A DNA stretch of 64,000 nucleotides from Serratia nematodiphila DZ0503SBS1 (GCF_000738675.1 NZ_JPUX01000001.1:4154001-4218000); one strand, 5' to 3'. Shown: positions 20,286-29,362, counted from the stretch's first letter. Notes: a model not told the origin generated them from the letters alone. Numbers and translations: made by a program.

Positions 20286-20555
20286 ATGACCGACTATGAG
20301 TTCTACAATCAGATCCTGACCCGCCTGGCCGCCAATCACCCCGGCACGCTGGATGAAAAAACCTACGAACTGTGGAAGCAGGACGCCACCAGCCCGCACG
20401 CCTTCGCCGATCCCTTCGCCTATCTTAAAACCAAGGGGCTGATACAAGCCTATGTGATGAGCGACATCGACGAGAACAACTATGATATCGATCCGCACCA
20501 AACGCGGATCACCACCGCCGGTCTCGAGTTCATACGCAACGGCGGGTTTAAGTAA
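20286..20555 (+). CDS. Small protein of unknown function
   Basis: An 89-residue soluble protein (MTDYEFYNQILTRLAANHPG...). Helices are followed by a stretch (QTRITTAGLEFIRNGG) that resembles the end of a winged-helix domain of the kind found in small phage or toxin-regulator proteins; this is only an impression. AGAGGA precedes the ATG at 20286, and a strong terminator follows. The frame opens further upstream but without a ribosome binding site. Confidence 0.75.
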   Translation: MTDYEFYNQILTRLAANHPGTLDEKTYELWKQDATSPHAFADPFAYLKTKGLIQAYVMSDIDENNYDIDPHQTRITTAGLEFIRNGGFK

Positions 20556-20560
20556 GCAAC

Positions 20561-20586
20561 AAAAAACCGCCGGGCGGCGGTTTTTT
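20561..20586. terminator. Bidirectional terminator
   Basis: A6-CCGCC-GGGC-GGCGG-T6 between two convergent genes; it can serve both strands. Confidence 0.92.
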
Positions 20587-20612
20587 ATCCTAAAAAGCCT
20601 GCGGCCGGTGGT

Positions 20613-21164
20613 TCAGGCGGGGAAAGGCCGATAAAAAATGCGCAGCACTTCGTTGTCGCCCTGGCGTGAAAAACCGCCTTCCGGCTGCCAGCGCAGATCG
20701 CGCGCCAGATTGAGATTTTCCCAACCGACCGCGCCGCCCACGCCGATGCAAAGATTTTTATTGCCCGCGGCAAATCCCGCACCGGTGCCGATCATGGCAT
20801 GCAGCAATCGGGGCGCCGCCGCGTCGCGCATGGAAAATATACCGATAAAACATCCCTGCGGCGCGCGCAGCATATCCGCCATGGTGCGGATCTCGGTATC
20901 ATCAGGGCTGACGAAATGTTTATATTGCTTATCGAACACCGTCAGCCACAGCTGCTTGTATTTCGCCTTGCTGAGCGCGCCTGAACGGTGGGCGCAAAGC
21001 ACCACCGCATCCCAGCACATCTCCCCGCTCAACGAAAGGTACTCTTCCGTATCAGCTTGCGGCTTGTCGGCGTAATGCCGCGCAAACTCAGCCGCATTCA
21101 AATGCGGCGGCACGGCCTGTTTGGCAACGTCACTCTTGTAGCGCTTGAAATTCAACCAATGCAT
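20613..21164 (-). CDS. Unknown protein, possibly papain-like fold
   Basis: A 183-residue protein from the ATG at 21164 (MHWLNFKRYK); an ATG at 21182 is also in frame. It has a GEMCWDAVVLCAH block (Cys-Trp followed by a helix), later LLHAMIGTGAG with His, then GVGGAVGWENLN with Asn. A Cys-His-Asn order of this kind is seen in papain/NlpC-like hydrolases and some secreted toxins, but I cannot assign a family. It overlaps the end of the upstream gene at 21130-21417, so the two are probably co-translated. Confidence 0.7.
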   Translation of the reverse strand: MHWLNFKRYKSDVAKQAVPPHLNAAEFARHYADKPQADTEEYLSLSGEMCWDAVVLCAHRSGALSKAKYKQLWLTVFDKQYKHFVSPDDTEIRTMADMLRAPQGCFIGIFSMRDAAAPRLLHAMIGTGAGFAAGNKNLCIGVGGAVGWENLNLARDLRWQPEGGFSRQGDNEVLRIFYRPFPA

Positions 21165-21417
21165 GGGGAGTATCCTCTTCACCCGCGAGATTAATGAATC
21201 TGAAACCGTGGATGAGACGAGCCATCACATCCAGGGCGTCGTCGGCGATGGCGGTTTCGTCGTCATCCAGCCCCTGCTCCACCGACCGCTCAATCGCGCT
21301 CATCACCGCCGGAGCGCTGGTTTCTTCCCCCTGCGCCACCACGTCTAATACGGCTTTGCCGATCGCCAGACAAAGCTCATGATCAAACTCAACCTCTTTA
21401 TACGGCTGCATAATCAC
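21130..21417 (-). CDS. Small acidic protein of unknown function
   Basis: A 95-residue acidic, all-helical-looking protein (MIMQPYKEVEFDHELCLAIGKAVLDVV...). It is the first gene of a pair with the 183-residue protein; their frames overlap by about 35 bp. Size, acidity and tight coupling would fit an immunity or chaperone partner, but that is inference. The second Met (21411) is an alternative start. Confidence 0.7.
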   Translation of the reverse strand: MIMQPYKEVEFDHELCLAIGKAVLDVVAQGEETSAPAVMSAIERSVEQGLDDDETAIADDALDVMARLIHGFRFINLAGEEDTPHALVEFQALQE

Positions 21418-21552
21418 CCCGATAAATTTTCACCCAAGAATACTAGACCACAATGGCGTATCGCGCCTGCCATCGTAGCGCAGCAAGGCATGCAGCCGAA
21501 GATAAGTGCATCCGGCTCCGGGTTGATAGCCCGAAGCCCGATAAAAAGCAGG

Positions 21553-22005
21553 TTATTGCGGTGCTTGTTCGGTGGGGCGAATAATAAAACAAGTGGCGGT
21601 TGCCGAAGCCAGCAGCTTCCCTTCCGCCGTTTTTAGCGTGCCTTCAGCGAATGCGACGTTCTTCGCCGCATAGACCAGACGCCCCTCGGCGATCAGATCA
21701 GTTTCTTTCGGCACAGGGCGCAACATTTTAACCTGCAGATCGACGGTGCCATAGCCAATCCCCGCGCCCAGCGTACTGTGCACCGCGCAACCGGTCACCG
21801 AGTCCAAAACCGTGGCGGCGAAACCGCCATGTACGCCCCCCAGTGGATTCAGATGGCGCCCGTCGGCCCGCGCCGCGATGCGAATATACCCCTCTTCCAC
21901 CGCGACCGGTTTCATGGGCACGGTTTCAGCGATCGAGGCCGGTGGGATCTTGCCAGCCATCGCAGCCTGTAATAACGCCAGCCCGGTCATTTTTGTCGGA
22001 TCCAT
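21553..22005 (-). CDS. PaaI-family hotdog thioesterase
   Basis: A 150-residue protein with the hotdog motif HLNPLGGVHGGFAATVLDSVTGCAV, typical of PaaI/DUF4442 acyl-CoA thioesterases, in which the HGG loop binds the CoA thioester. The start at 22005 (MDPTKMTGLALLQ) has AGGAGAGA upstream; the longer frame to 22125 lacks one. The physiological substrate is unknown. Confidence 0.88.
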   Translation of the reverse strand: MDPTKMTGLALLQAAMAGKIPPASIAETVPMKPVAVEEGYIRIAARADGRHLNPLGGVHGGFAATVLDSVTGCAVHSTLGAGIGYGTVDLQVKMLRPVPKETDLIAEGRLVYAAKNVAFAEGTLKTAEGKLLASATATCFIIRPTEQAPQ

Positions 22006-22242
22006 TGCTCTCTCCTCTGGTGGTAAACCGGTTATATAGGAGAGGTCTGACCTCTTAACTTGCTTTTTCGTGCTGATGTCGTCAGCCGCCTGCTCTTCAG
22101 ATTCTCTGAACGTGACCGTCATCACTCTTTAGAGCTAATAACCACAATTTTTTAGCGCCTTTAGATTTAAAACAACTTTCTACTGTAAACACCGCCGGAA
22201 ACTGAACGCAGTTAAGTTCAACATTATTAAGGCGTATCTATC

Positions 22243-23583
22243 ATGGATTTCTTTCTGCAATTAGCGGTTATATTGGCATGCCTGCTGTATGGGGCGCGTA
22301 AGGGCGGCATTGCGCTGGGGTTACTGGGCGGTATCGGTTTGATGATCCTGGTGTTTGGCTTTCACCTGCAGCCCGGCAAACCGCCGGTAGACGTGATGCT
22401 GGTGATCATCGCGGTGGTGGCGGCCTCCGCCACCCTGCAGGCCTCAGGCGGGTTGGACGTCATGCTGCAGATCGCCGAGCGGATGCTGCGGCGCAACCCG
22501 CGTTATGTCTCGATCATCGCCCCCTTCGTCACCTGTATTCTCACTATCCTGTGCGGCACCGGCCATGTGGTGTACACCATCTTGCCGATCATCTATGACG
22601 TGGCGATCAAAAATAATATCCGCCCGGAACGGCCGATGGCGGCCAGTTCGATCGGCGCGCAGATGGGCATTATCGCCAGCCCGGTCTCGGTGGCGGTGGT
22701 GTCACTGGTGGCAATGCTCAGCAGCTACACCTTCAATGGCCGCCATCTGGAATTCCTCGATCTGCTGTCTATCACCATCCCTTCGACGCTGTGCGGCATT
22801 CTGGCGATCGGCATCTTCAGCTGGTTCCGCGGCAAAGACCTGGACAAAGACCCGGAGTTCCAGAAGTTCATCTCGGTGCCGGAGAACCATCGCTATGTCT
22901 ACGGCGACGCCGCTACCCTGCTGGATCGGGTATTGCCGCGCAGCAACTGGATCGCCATGTGGATTTTCCTCGCCACCATCGCCCTGGTGGCGGTGCTGGG
23001 GGCCTTTTCCGGCCTGCGGCCCAGCTTCGGCGGCAAGCCGCTCTCCATGGTTCTGGTGATCCAGATGTGCATGCTGATGGCCGGGGCGTTGATCGTTATC
23101 ATTACCCGCACCAACCCGGCGTCTATCTCTAAAAACGAGGTGTTCCGTTCCGGCATGATCGCCATCGTGGCGGTGTATGGCGTCGCCTGGATGGCGGAAA
23201 CCATGTTCGGCGCGCACCTGGCGCAGATCGAGGCCACACTGGGTGTGTTGGTGAAAGAGTACCCTTGGGCCTATGCGCTGATCCTGCTGCTGGTGTCGAA
23301 ATTCGTCAACTCGCAGGCCGCCGCACTGGCGGCGCTGGTGCCGGTGGCGCTGGCGATCGGGGTTAACCCCGCCTATATCGTCGCTTCGGCGCCGGCCTGT
23401 TACGGCTATTACATTCTGCCAACCTACCCCAGCGATCTGGCGGCAATCCAGTTCGATCGCTCCGGCACCACCCGCATCGGCCGCTTCGTGATCAACCACA
23501 GCTTTATTCTGCCAGGCCTGATCGGCGTCAGCGTCTCCTGCGTCTTCGGCTGGATCCTCGCTGCGGCGTTCGGTTTCTTATGA
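22243..23583 (+). CDS. dcuB: Anaerobic C4-dicarboxylate transporter DcuB
   Basis: A 446-residue inner-membrane fumarate/succinate antiporter, nearly identical to E. coli DcuB in long blocks ([70 protein letters not shown]). It supports fumarate respiration. E. coli dcuB is paired with fumB and controlled by FNR, DcuSR and NarL; neither fumB nor an obvious FNR site is present here. A GGAGCCC-TGCG-GGGCTCC hairpin follows at about 23595-23612. Confidence 0.93.
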   Translation: MDFFLQLAVILACLLYGARKGGIALGLLGGIGLMILVFGFHLQPGKPPVDVMLVIIAVVAASATLQASGGLDVMLQIAERMLRRNPRYVSIIAPFVTCILTILCGTGHVVYTILPIIYDVAIKNNIRPERPMAASSIGAQMGIIASPVSVAVVSLVAMLSSYTFNGRHLEFLDLLSITIPSTLCGILAIGIFSWFRGKDLDKDPEFQKFISVPENHRYVYGDAATLLDRVLPRSNWIAMWIFLATIALVAVLGAFSGLRPSFGGKPLSMVLVIQMCMLMAGALIVIITRTNPASISKNEVFRSGMIAIVAVYGVAWMAETMFGAHLAQIEATLGVLVKEYPWAYALILLLVSKFVNSQAAALAALVPVALAIGVNPAYIVASAPACYGYYILPTYPSDLAAIQFDRSGTTRIGRFVINHSFILPGLIGVSVSCVFGWILAAAFGFL

Positions 23584-23691
23584 GTTGTACTTCGGAGCCC
23601 TGCGGGGCTCCCTGCAAACAGGATGACAATCCATGGGTATAAGGCATGACAAGACAGGAAGGAATGCGGGGGGAATACGAATTACAAAAAC

Positions 23692-23713
23692 AAAAAAACC
23701 GCCTCTCGGCGGT
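23692..23713 (-). terminator. Terminator of cysT-leuZ
   Basis: On the minus strand CCGCC-GAGA-GGCGG is followed by T7, about 50 bp past the leuZ CCA. Confidence 0.9.
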
Positions 23714-23761
23714 CTACGACATTACTACTTATTGCTTTGATTATTCGGTATTTTTATTCCC

Positions 23762-23847
23762 TGGTACCCGGGGCGGGACTTGAACCCGCACAGCCATAAG
23801 CCGAGGGATTTTAAATCCCTTGTGTCTACCGATTTCACCACCCGGGC
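23762..23847 (-). tRNA. leuZ: tRNA-Leu (anticodon TAA)
   Basis: An 86-nt class II tRNA with a GCCCGGG acceptor stem, an anticodon loop within GGGATTTAAAATCCC (TAA), a long variable arm and an encoded CCA. It matches E. coli leuZ apart from the variable-arm loop. Co-transcribed after cysT, 10 nt apart. Confidence 0.97.
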
Positions 23848-23857
23848 TCGGGAAAGT

Positions 23858-23931
23858 TGGAGGCGCGTTCCGGAGTCGAACCGGACTGGACGGATTTGCA
23901 ATCCGCTACATAACCGCTTTGTTAACGCGCC
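23858..23931 (-). tRNA. cysT: tRNA-Cys (anticodon GCA)
   Basis: A 74-nt cloverleaf with acceptor GGCGCGT, anticodon stem-loop GCGGATTGCAAATCCGT and encoded CCA. In E. coli it directly follows glyW; here glyW lies 5.3 kb away. Confidence 0.97.
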
Positions 23932-24073
23932 TTTATTCTGTTTGCCTTTTCAGGCCAAAGCCGGTGACTCACCCACTTCGTTTTGTTCTTTTCAATCGCG
24001 ATGTTGAAATCGCTTATCTTAATCATCTGATTCTTAAGTAATTTATTTCGTTACCGCCGAATCGATGGACTGC

Positions 24074-24102
24074 ATTATGGACTAAACCCCCCACCTTGGC
24101 AA
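24074..24102 (-). promoter_or_regulatory. Candidate promoter reading toward cysT-leuZ
   Basis: Minus strand -35 TTGCCA (24102-24097), 17-bp spacer, -10 CATAAT (24079-24074). It would give cysT a leader of about 135 nt, and could be how cysT-leuZ is transcribed now that glyW is separated from it. Confidence 0.45.
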
Positions 24103-24261
24103 CCCCCCGAAATAGCAAAAAGTTCTCTAACGCTTTCAACTGCTTATTTTGTGGGCGCACTGTTCACAATGCCAACGGAAAGGCAAGCGGAATGTTGATT
24201 TTATATGCATTGGCTCAGGGATTCACGGGCAAATCGGATCTTTTTTCTCGACAGGAATCGC

Positions 24262-24474
24262 TTACCCGTGCCCTCCCCGGCTTTTCATTTGCTTATGATG
24301 ATGGGGTACCGGGCAAAGCATCATCATGGGGACATCGCGTAATCTTCGATGCACACGCATAGAGTCGCCGGCAACGGTGAGACAGATTATCTGCCCCGTC
24401 ACACCTTCTGCTTTCCCTGACCGCAATCCCTCGCCCCTGACAGCGATTGCCGCATCGTTCGGCCGATACATCAA
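24262..24474 (-). pseudogene. Possible remnant of a short-chain dehydrogenase C-terminus
   Basis: A 70-codon frame contains GVTGQIICLTVAGDSMRV, which resembles the TGQ...V.GG end of SDR enzymes, without any catalytic part. It follows the LysR gene on the same strand. It is most likely decayed DNA; the similarity is short and I am unsure. Confidence 0.3.
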
Positions 24475-24479
24475 GCCGG

Positions 24480-25373
24480 CTAAAGCCGGCTACCGAGTTC
24501 GAGTAAGAAATCAACAGCCAGTCTGTTTCGGGCAGAAGCATGACGCGCCTTTTCATACACAACAGACAACGGCGCGCCAACGCTGTCAAACTCGTTCAGA
24601 ACGGTGACAAGCCTGCCTGCAGCTAACGCCGGTGCCACAACGTAATGCGGCGCCTGAAGAATGCCCTGCCCACCTTCAGCCAATGCCAGCAGCACGGCGA
24701 CGTGATCGCTGGCCAGTGGTCCGATAGGAAAGTGGCGATATGCTTCCCCGGATCGGGAGAATGTCCAGGTACGAAACTGGCCGCTATTGGCCATGATATA
24801 GCGTAGGCAAGCATGTTCGCCAAGATCGCCGGGGAAACTGGGTGCACCATGCTGCTGCAGATAAACCGGCGCCGCAACGGTCTGGAAACGATGTGGCGGC
24901 AAAGCGCGCGCAACCAGACGAGAATCCGGCACTTCGCCCAACATAACAGCCAGATCGAAACGTTCGGCCGTCATGTCAACATGTCGGTCGGTCAATGTCA
25001 GCTCGATATCTAGTCCCGGATGGGCAACCAGCCACTCGCTGAGTGCCGGCGCAACCACGCATTGACCAAAACTCACCGGTACACAAATCCGCAGTTTTCC
25101 GCGCCACGGTTGGGCGCTCCCCCCCAGCAGACTGCGTGCGTCCTCAATGGCCGTCATGCCTTGCCGACAAACGTCGAAGAAAACTTCACCATCGCCGGTC
25201 AATGTGATCTGCCGCGGTGAGCGGTGGAATAATTTCACGCCAAGTTCTGCTTCCAGACGCGCCACCGACTTGCTCACCGCAGAAGGCGTAATACGCAGCA
25301 CACGTGCAGCGCGCGTGAAGTTACCGGCTTCGGCGGCTCTGACAAAGGTGCTGATATCACTGAATGGATCCAT
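24480..25373 (-). CDS. LysR-type transcriptional regulator
   Basis: A 297-residue LTTR. The N-terminal winged helix is clear (FVRAAEAGNFTRAARVLRITPSAVSKSVARLEAELG, about residues 10-45), and the effector domain starts near residue 92 (KLRICVPVSFGQCVVAP). It is divergent from the exported isochorismatase-RidA gene, with a 104-bp gap, so it probably regulates that gene and itself. First gene of the insert between cysT and glyW. Confidence 0.92.
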   Translation of the reverse strand: MDPFSDISTFVRAAEAGNFTRAARVLRITPSAVSKSVARLEAELGVKLFHRSPRQITLTGDGEVFFDVCRQGMTAIEDARSLLGGSAQPWRGKLRICVPVSFGQCVVAPALSEWLVAHPGLDIELTLTDRHVDMTAERFDLAVMLGEVPDSRLVARALPPHRFQTVAAPVYLQQHGAPSFPGDLGEHACLRYIMANSGQFRTWTFSRSGEAYRHFPIGPLASDHVAVLLALAEGGQGILQAPHYVVAPALAAGRLVTVLNEFDSVGAPLSVVYEKARHASARNRLAVDFLLELGSRL

Positions 25374-25477
25374 TCTTATTATTCCCTTAATTCACAGTAA
25401 CTTTGATTATAAAGGCATTATCATTCCTGTTCATCATCCATATAGTTATTCCTCCACTAACTGATGAGGGATACAAC

Positions 25478-26641
25478 ATGTTGAAATTTACCAACGGTCT
25501 GTTTTCGCGACTATGTTTGCTTTCTACTATGGCTGTAACGGCAAGCCAAGCCGCAGCAGCTGCGACTAACTTAATACCGCAACAACAGCCGAAAGAAGAG
25601 CGTGCGGCGCTGGTCATGATCGAGTTCGTCAATGAGTGGCTGGATCCGCAAGGTAAGTTGCATGGTTTGATCCAGGACAAGCGATCGCTCGCCCGTTCCC
25701 AGGAAGCGGGCAAACGCGCCCTGGAGGCTGCTCGCCAGGCGGGGATGCCGGTCATTCACGCTACGCTGCAACTGTCGCCAGACTACCGTGAACTCGGGCG
25801 CAAACCATTTGGGCTACGCGGCGCCATCCCCAAAGCCGGCACCTGGCAAAAACAGGATAAAGGCTGGCAGTTCTATCCATCATTCGCTCCGCGATCAAAT
25901 GAGTTTGTCATCAGCGGGCGTGCGGGTGCCAGCGCATTCGCCGCCTCCGATTTGGACAACTATCTGCGCGGGCAAGGCATTACCCGGCTGTACCTGGCCG
26001 GTTACGCCACCCACGTCTGCATCGAGTCCACATTACGCGCCGCACACGATCTGGGCTATGAGCCAGTGATCCTCAGCGATGCGACGGCCGCTTTCACCGC
26101 TCAGCAACAGCAACACGTTCTGAACGACGTAGTGCATCATTTTGGCTGGGCCATGATGACACAAGCGTTTATCGAAACTCTGTCTTTCGGCGATCAGACA
26201 GCGCTGAAAGCGAGATCCACCAACTCCCCGGAGCCCGCACAATCGCTGCGTCTGCTGACGGCTCCAGGCCAGAAAATCCCCGGCGTCTCCGGCGCTGCGC
26301 AAACACAGAGTGGCCTGCTGTTTCTCAGTGGCCATGTCCCAGTAACCGCTGACAACAAAGTCCCTTTAGGGCTGGAGAAGCAATTGGAATTGGCATTCAA
26401 GAATTTGAACGACACGCTGCAGCATGCAGGCAGTTCACCCGAAAATATTGTCAGAATGACGCTGTACGTGCGCAATTATCGTCCCGAACAGTTGGCCACA
26501 ATTCGCAAGATCCGCGATCGTTGGCTCAAAGGGCATGAACCCGCCAGCGCCTTGATCGGCGTAGAAACTCTGTTCCGACAAGATGTGCTGGTCGAAATCG
26601 ATGCGGTGGCGGTCCCCACCGCGCCTCAAACCGCAGTCTGA
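25478..26641 (+). CDS. Exported isochorismatase-like / RidA-like fusion protein
   Basis: A 387-residue protein. A signal peptide (about 1-29, ending ASQAAAAA) is followed by an isochorismatase-family hydrolase domain (about 42-235) and a RidA/YjgF domain (about 255-381). The hydrolase nucleophile Cys is present (GYATHVCIES, C181), but the usual catalytic Asp is Glu (ALVMIEFVNEW, E49) and the Lys region reads GRAGASAF. The RidA half has VRMTLYVRN and VLVEIDAVAV, but the PARS motif is PASA, so the active-site Arg is missing. The periplasm is an unusual place for either domain. Start chosen for the signal peptide. Confidence 0.85.
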   Translation: MLKFTNGLFSRLCLLSTMAVTASQAAAAATNLIPQQQPKEERAALVMIEFVNEWLDPQGKLHGLIQDKRSLARSQEAGKRALEAARQAGMPVIHATLQLSPDYRELGRKPFGLRGAIPKAGTWQKQDKGWQFYPSFAPRSNEFVISGRAGASAFAASDLDNYLRGQGITRLYLAGYATHVCIESTLRAAHDLGYEPVILSDATAAFTAQQQQHVLNDVVHHFGWAMMTQAFIETLSFGDQTALKARSTNSPEPAQSLRLLTAPGQKIPGVSGAAQTQSGLLFLSGHVPVTADNKVPLGLEKQLELAFKNLNDTLQHAGSSPENIVRMTLYVRNYRPEQLATIRKIRDRWLKGHEPASALIGVETLFRQDVLVEIDAVAVPTAPQTAV

Positions 26642-26748
26642 TCCCAATCGTTGTGGTAAGTTGAAGGGCATTTTATCGCACCGCCGCTTTATTAAATGTG
26701 GCGGTGCAGTTAGCCTGCGATCGCCTCTACGATAAAAAGGATTTCATC

Positions 26749-28809
26749 ATGCCGCACGCAACCTTATTAGCTCAGTTAAAAGCGCGGTTGGGTGAGCCGC
26801 CGGACATCAGCCCTTTCCCCCCGCAAGAACTTGGAAAACTGTGGGCGGACATTCACCGTCTGGCGAACGATGTCGAGCATCCGGAGTTCAGGACGCTGGC
26901 GTACCATATCAGGCAACAAACCAAAACGTTAGGCAAGGTTCCCGCCTTTGATAACGCTACCGCCATTGACGTTTTGCGCAACCTTGTTTGTTGGGAAGAC
27001 GCGGTACTTTGCATTGCCGGCTTGACGGCATCGCCATCGCCGGCGCTGGCCACAGAGCTGCGCCGGATCCTGACTACGGGCGCCCCGCAACAAAAGGAGC
27101 CGGCCTTCTGGGCGTTACGGCGTTACGAAGCCCACGTATTGACCAGATATACCGATGATGAGATTCGCTCGCGCCTGCAGCAGGCCGTGATGACGCAGCA
27201 CGCCCAGGACCCGTATGTGTTAAGTGAGTTCGCCGTGCTCTCTCGCCTCAGCCTCGCCGGCGCCCTGACGCTCTGCCAGTCGCAAACCGCCTACTATCAA
27301 CCTCAGTCGCTCTACGACGACAGGAACGACATGCAGATTCTGAGCGACGAGCCTGCCTATATGGATTTCGCCCGGACCGCGTTGGAACAGGCGCTCAGGC
27401 ACCTCGAAGCCATCCGGCGGGCCGAGCTACCCTATAAGGCCGACTGCGCCTTCTCAGTCGATGACGCGCATATTATTGCCCGGGCGGCTCGCATTACGGC
27501 GTGGCGAGATGAGCGCTGGTTCGGTCCGTTGATCGAACAGCTATTGCCGCAGGTTGCCGTTGCGCCCACCATGGCCAAGACCGCGCCCTCTCAGGCACTG
27601 GCCATCGCCCTGGGACATTCAATTCAGGCGGCACCCACGCCGGAAGGTGTCAAGGCACTGCGCTATACGCTAGAGTCGGTTCGTCATGCCGGGATTAAAA
27701 AGAAACTGGGGCGCAATGTAAAACCCGCAGAACGCAACCTGGCCGAACGCCCCGATATGGCGCTGAAATTAAGCGGCCAACTGCCCGCCGGGAAAAAGCA
27801 AACCGCCATGCTCGCATCTTGCCTCGAGGCCAGTATGTGGCTAGGCAGTGAGTTCACCTATCATGACTGGCATTCACAGTTGCACAACTCTCCGGCCGGC
27901 GCGCCGTTAGCGCATTCTCTGATTTGGCTGGCTCGCTGCCCGGGCCAGCCCGACCGCGTATTTGTGCCGCTGGACGGCGCTCTGGACGCTCACGGGCAGC
28001 CCCTGGACTTGCCGAATGACGCCGAGATTCTGCTGTGGCATCCGTTGATGGCGGATGAAGGTGAACGGCAGGCGTGGCGCACATTCATTATCTCACGTCG
28101 CATCGCCCAGCCGTTCCGTCAGGCCTACCGCGAGTATTACTTCCGCTCCGCCGATTTTTCCGGGTATTTACTGGCACTTCGCCCACTGTTGGGCCTTGCC
28201 CGGCAGCAAGGATGGCATATCGGCGCCGGCGGCGTGGGCCTTGCGCGCCGCTTCGGTGAGTATCAGGCGCTGTTCGCCGTGAATGCCAAACTCTATCCTG
28301 GAGCCGATGGCTGGGGAGCGTCAGGTGCATTGACGGTCAATCGGCAAATCAACGGGCAGTGGGAGCGTATCGCCCCCGAGGCTCTGCCGGCAATCACGTA
28401 TTCGGAGATGTGCCGCGCCGCAGATCTGCTAATCAGCCGCACGGCGTTAGCGGAGGGCGATGCCTTGGCCTCCGGCGCTTCACCGCAACAGCGGGCGCGT
28501 CACCTGAGTTATCTGACGGAAACCTCTAACATCGCTAACCTGCGCCGTGAAACGCTACGCCACATTTTCCACCAGCCCATCGCCGCAGGCAGGCTCACCG
28601 TAGAAACAAATCATCTGCGCATCGCCGACTATGCGTTGCATCTGGCGACGGGCCGAGTCACCCGCGCCGGCGCACCGGCGGAATTACCGTCAACCCCAAA
28701 ATCGGGCGGCAAGTCGCCGATCTTTTGGCTACCATACGATGAATCCATCCTGAGTACCATCGTCGACCGCGCAGAGATTTTATTGGCCGCGACAGGCAGC
28801 GCCAGCTGA
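26749..28809 (+). CDS. DUF4132-domain protein
   Basis: A 686-residue cytosolic-looking protein. The C-terminal half carries DUF4132-type features: WRTFIISRRIAQPFRQAYREYY, and a short variant of the region ending the domain (ADLLISRTALAEGDAL). E. coli MolR and YehI belong to this group but are larger and carry a WGR domain, which is absent here. The N-terminal half is helical and repeat-like. AAAAGGAT precedes the ATG. It lies 107 bp after the isochorismatase fusion on the same strand. Function unknown. Confidence 0.75.
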   Translation: MPHATLLAQLKARLGEPPDISPFPPQELGKLWADIHRLANDVEHPEFRTLAYHIRQQTKTLGKVPAFDNATAIDVLRNLVCWEDAVLCIAGLTASPSPALATELRRILTTGAPQQKEPAFWALRRYEAHVLTRYTDDEIRSRLQQAVMTQHAQDPYVLSEFAVLSRLSLAGALTLCQSQTAYYQPQSLYDDRNDMQILSDEPAYMDFARTALEQALRHLEAIRRAELPYKADCAFSVDDAHIIARAARITAWRDERWFGPLIEQLLPQVAVAPTMAKTAPSQALAIALGHSIQAAPTPEGVKALRYTLESVRHAGIKKKLGRNVKPAERNLAERPDMALKLSGQLPAGKKQTAMLASCLEASMWLGSEFTYHDWHSQLHNSPAGAPLAHSLIWLARCPGQPDRVFVPLDGALDAHGQPLDLPNDAEILLWHPLMADEGERQAWRTFIISRRIAQPFRQAYREYYFRSADFSGYLLALRPLLGLARQQGWHIGAGGVGLARRFGEYQALFAVNAKLYPGADGWGASGALTVNRQINGQWERIAPEALPAITYSEMCRAADLLISRTALAEGDALASGASPQQRARHLSYLTETSNIANLRRETLRHIFHQPIAAGRLTVETNHLRIADYALHLATGRVTRAGAPAELPSTPKSGGKSPIFWLPYDESILSTIVDRAEILLAATGSAS

Positions 28810-28907
28810 TATTCACCTTGCCTTCAGGCATTTCTGACCGAGCGCCCCCATCAGCGGAACGCACGCACCATCAGGTAAAGACTCCCCTACAGTTTCAGGC
28901 ACGGGAG

Positions 28908-29022
28908 CGGTGCTTTATTTCCGGGATTGGTCGGCTATCTGGGCCAAAGCAGCGGCCCTGGGCGCCGCTATAGGCATGTTCCTGCGGCGCAGTGCTACTG
29001 ATAATCCTGTTGTTACCTGAAA
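28908..29022 (+). pseudogene. Possible remnant of an MFS transporter
   Basis: One frame reads SGALFPGLVGYLGQSSGPG, resembling a late MFS transmembrane segment and loop, then frameshifts toward AAIGMFLRRSATDNPVVT and a stop. No intact start exists. It is probably a leftover of gene decay in the insert. Short similarity only. Confidence 0.3.
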
Positions 29023-29129
29023 TCAAAGGCAAGCAGTTGGAATGACAATCGGCAAAATGTTGCAGAGTCAATCAAATGATTGAAATCGTATTGAAAAAGG
29101 GGGCACGACGGCTACCGGAGGACAAAACG

Positions 29130-29153
29130 AAAAAGGGGCCTAAGCCCCTTTTT
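29130..29153. terminator. Terminator downstream of glyW
   Basis: A5-GGGGC hairpin with CTAA loop and T5, symmetric. On the minus strand it lies about 40 bp past the glyW CCA and ends its transcript before the insert. Confidence 0.9.
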
Positions 29154-29192
29154 CTTACCTGCCGAATCATGAAGATTCAACAGGCTAATGTT

Positions 29193-29268
29193 TGGAGCGG
29201 GAAACGAGGCTCGAACTCGCGACCTCAACCTTGGCAAGGTTGCGCTCTACCAACTGAGCTATTCCCGC
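29193..29268 (-). tRNA. glyW: tRNA-Gly (anticodon GCC)
   Basis: A 76-nt cloverleaf with acceptor GCGGGAA, anticodon arm around CCTTGCCAAGG, T loop GTTCGAG and encoded CCA. It lies next to pgsA as in E. coli but is now transcribed separately from cysT-leuZ. Confidence 0.97.
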
Positions 29269-29334
29269 ATTACCAGAACTGACTGATTTCTTTGCTATCT
29301 TTCGGCAATTCATCGTTGTCGTCTGATGCGATGC

Positions 29335-29362
29335 ATTCTACTTACCTGACGTGATGAGTCAA
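29335..29362 (-). promoter_or_regulatory. glyW promoter
   Basis: Minus strand -35 TTGACT (29362-29357), 16-bp spacer, -10 TAGAAT (29340-29335), about 66 bp upstream of the mature tRNA. Confidence 0.6.

Noticed and set aside
24096..24362. Plus-strand frame of 88 codons
   Set aside because: No ribosome binding site and no family resemblance, and it overlaps the candidate cysT promoter.
26698..26748. Longer start for the DUF4132 protein at 26698
   Set aside because: The ATG at 26749 has AAAAGGAT at good spacing. The upstream extension has no ribosome binding site.
24093..29237. Ten-base direct repeat ACCTTGGCAA at 24093-24102 and in the glyW anticodon arm (29228-29237) as an attachment-site pair
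   Set aside because: Only 10-11 bases match and the sequence diverges where the 3' half of glyW should follow. There is also no integrase, so chance is more likely.
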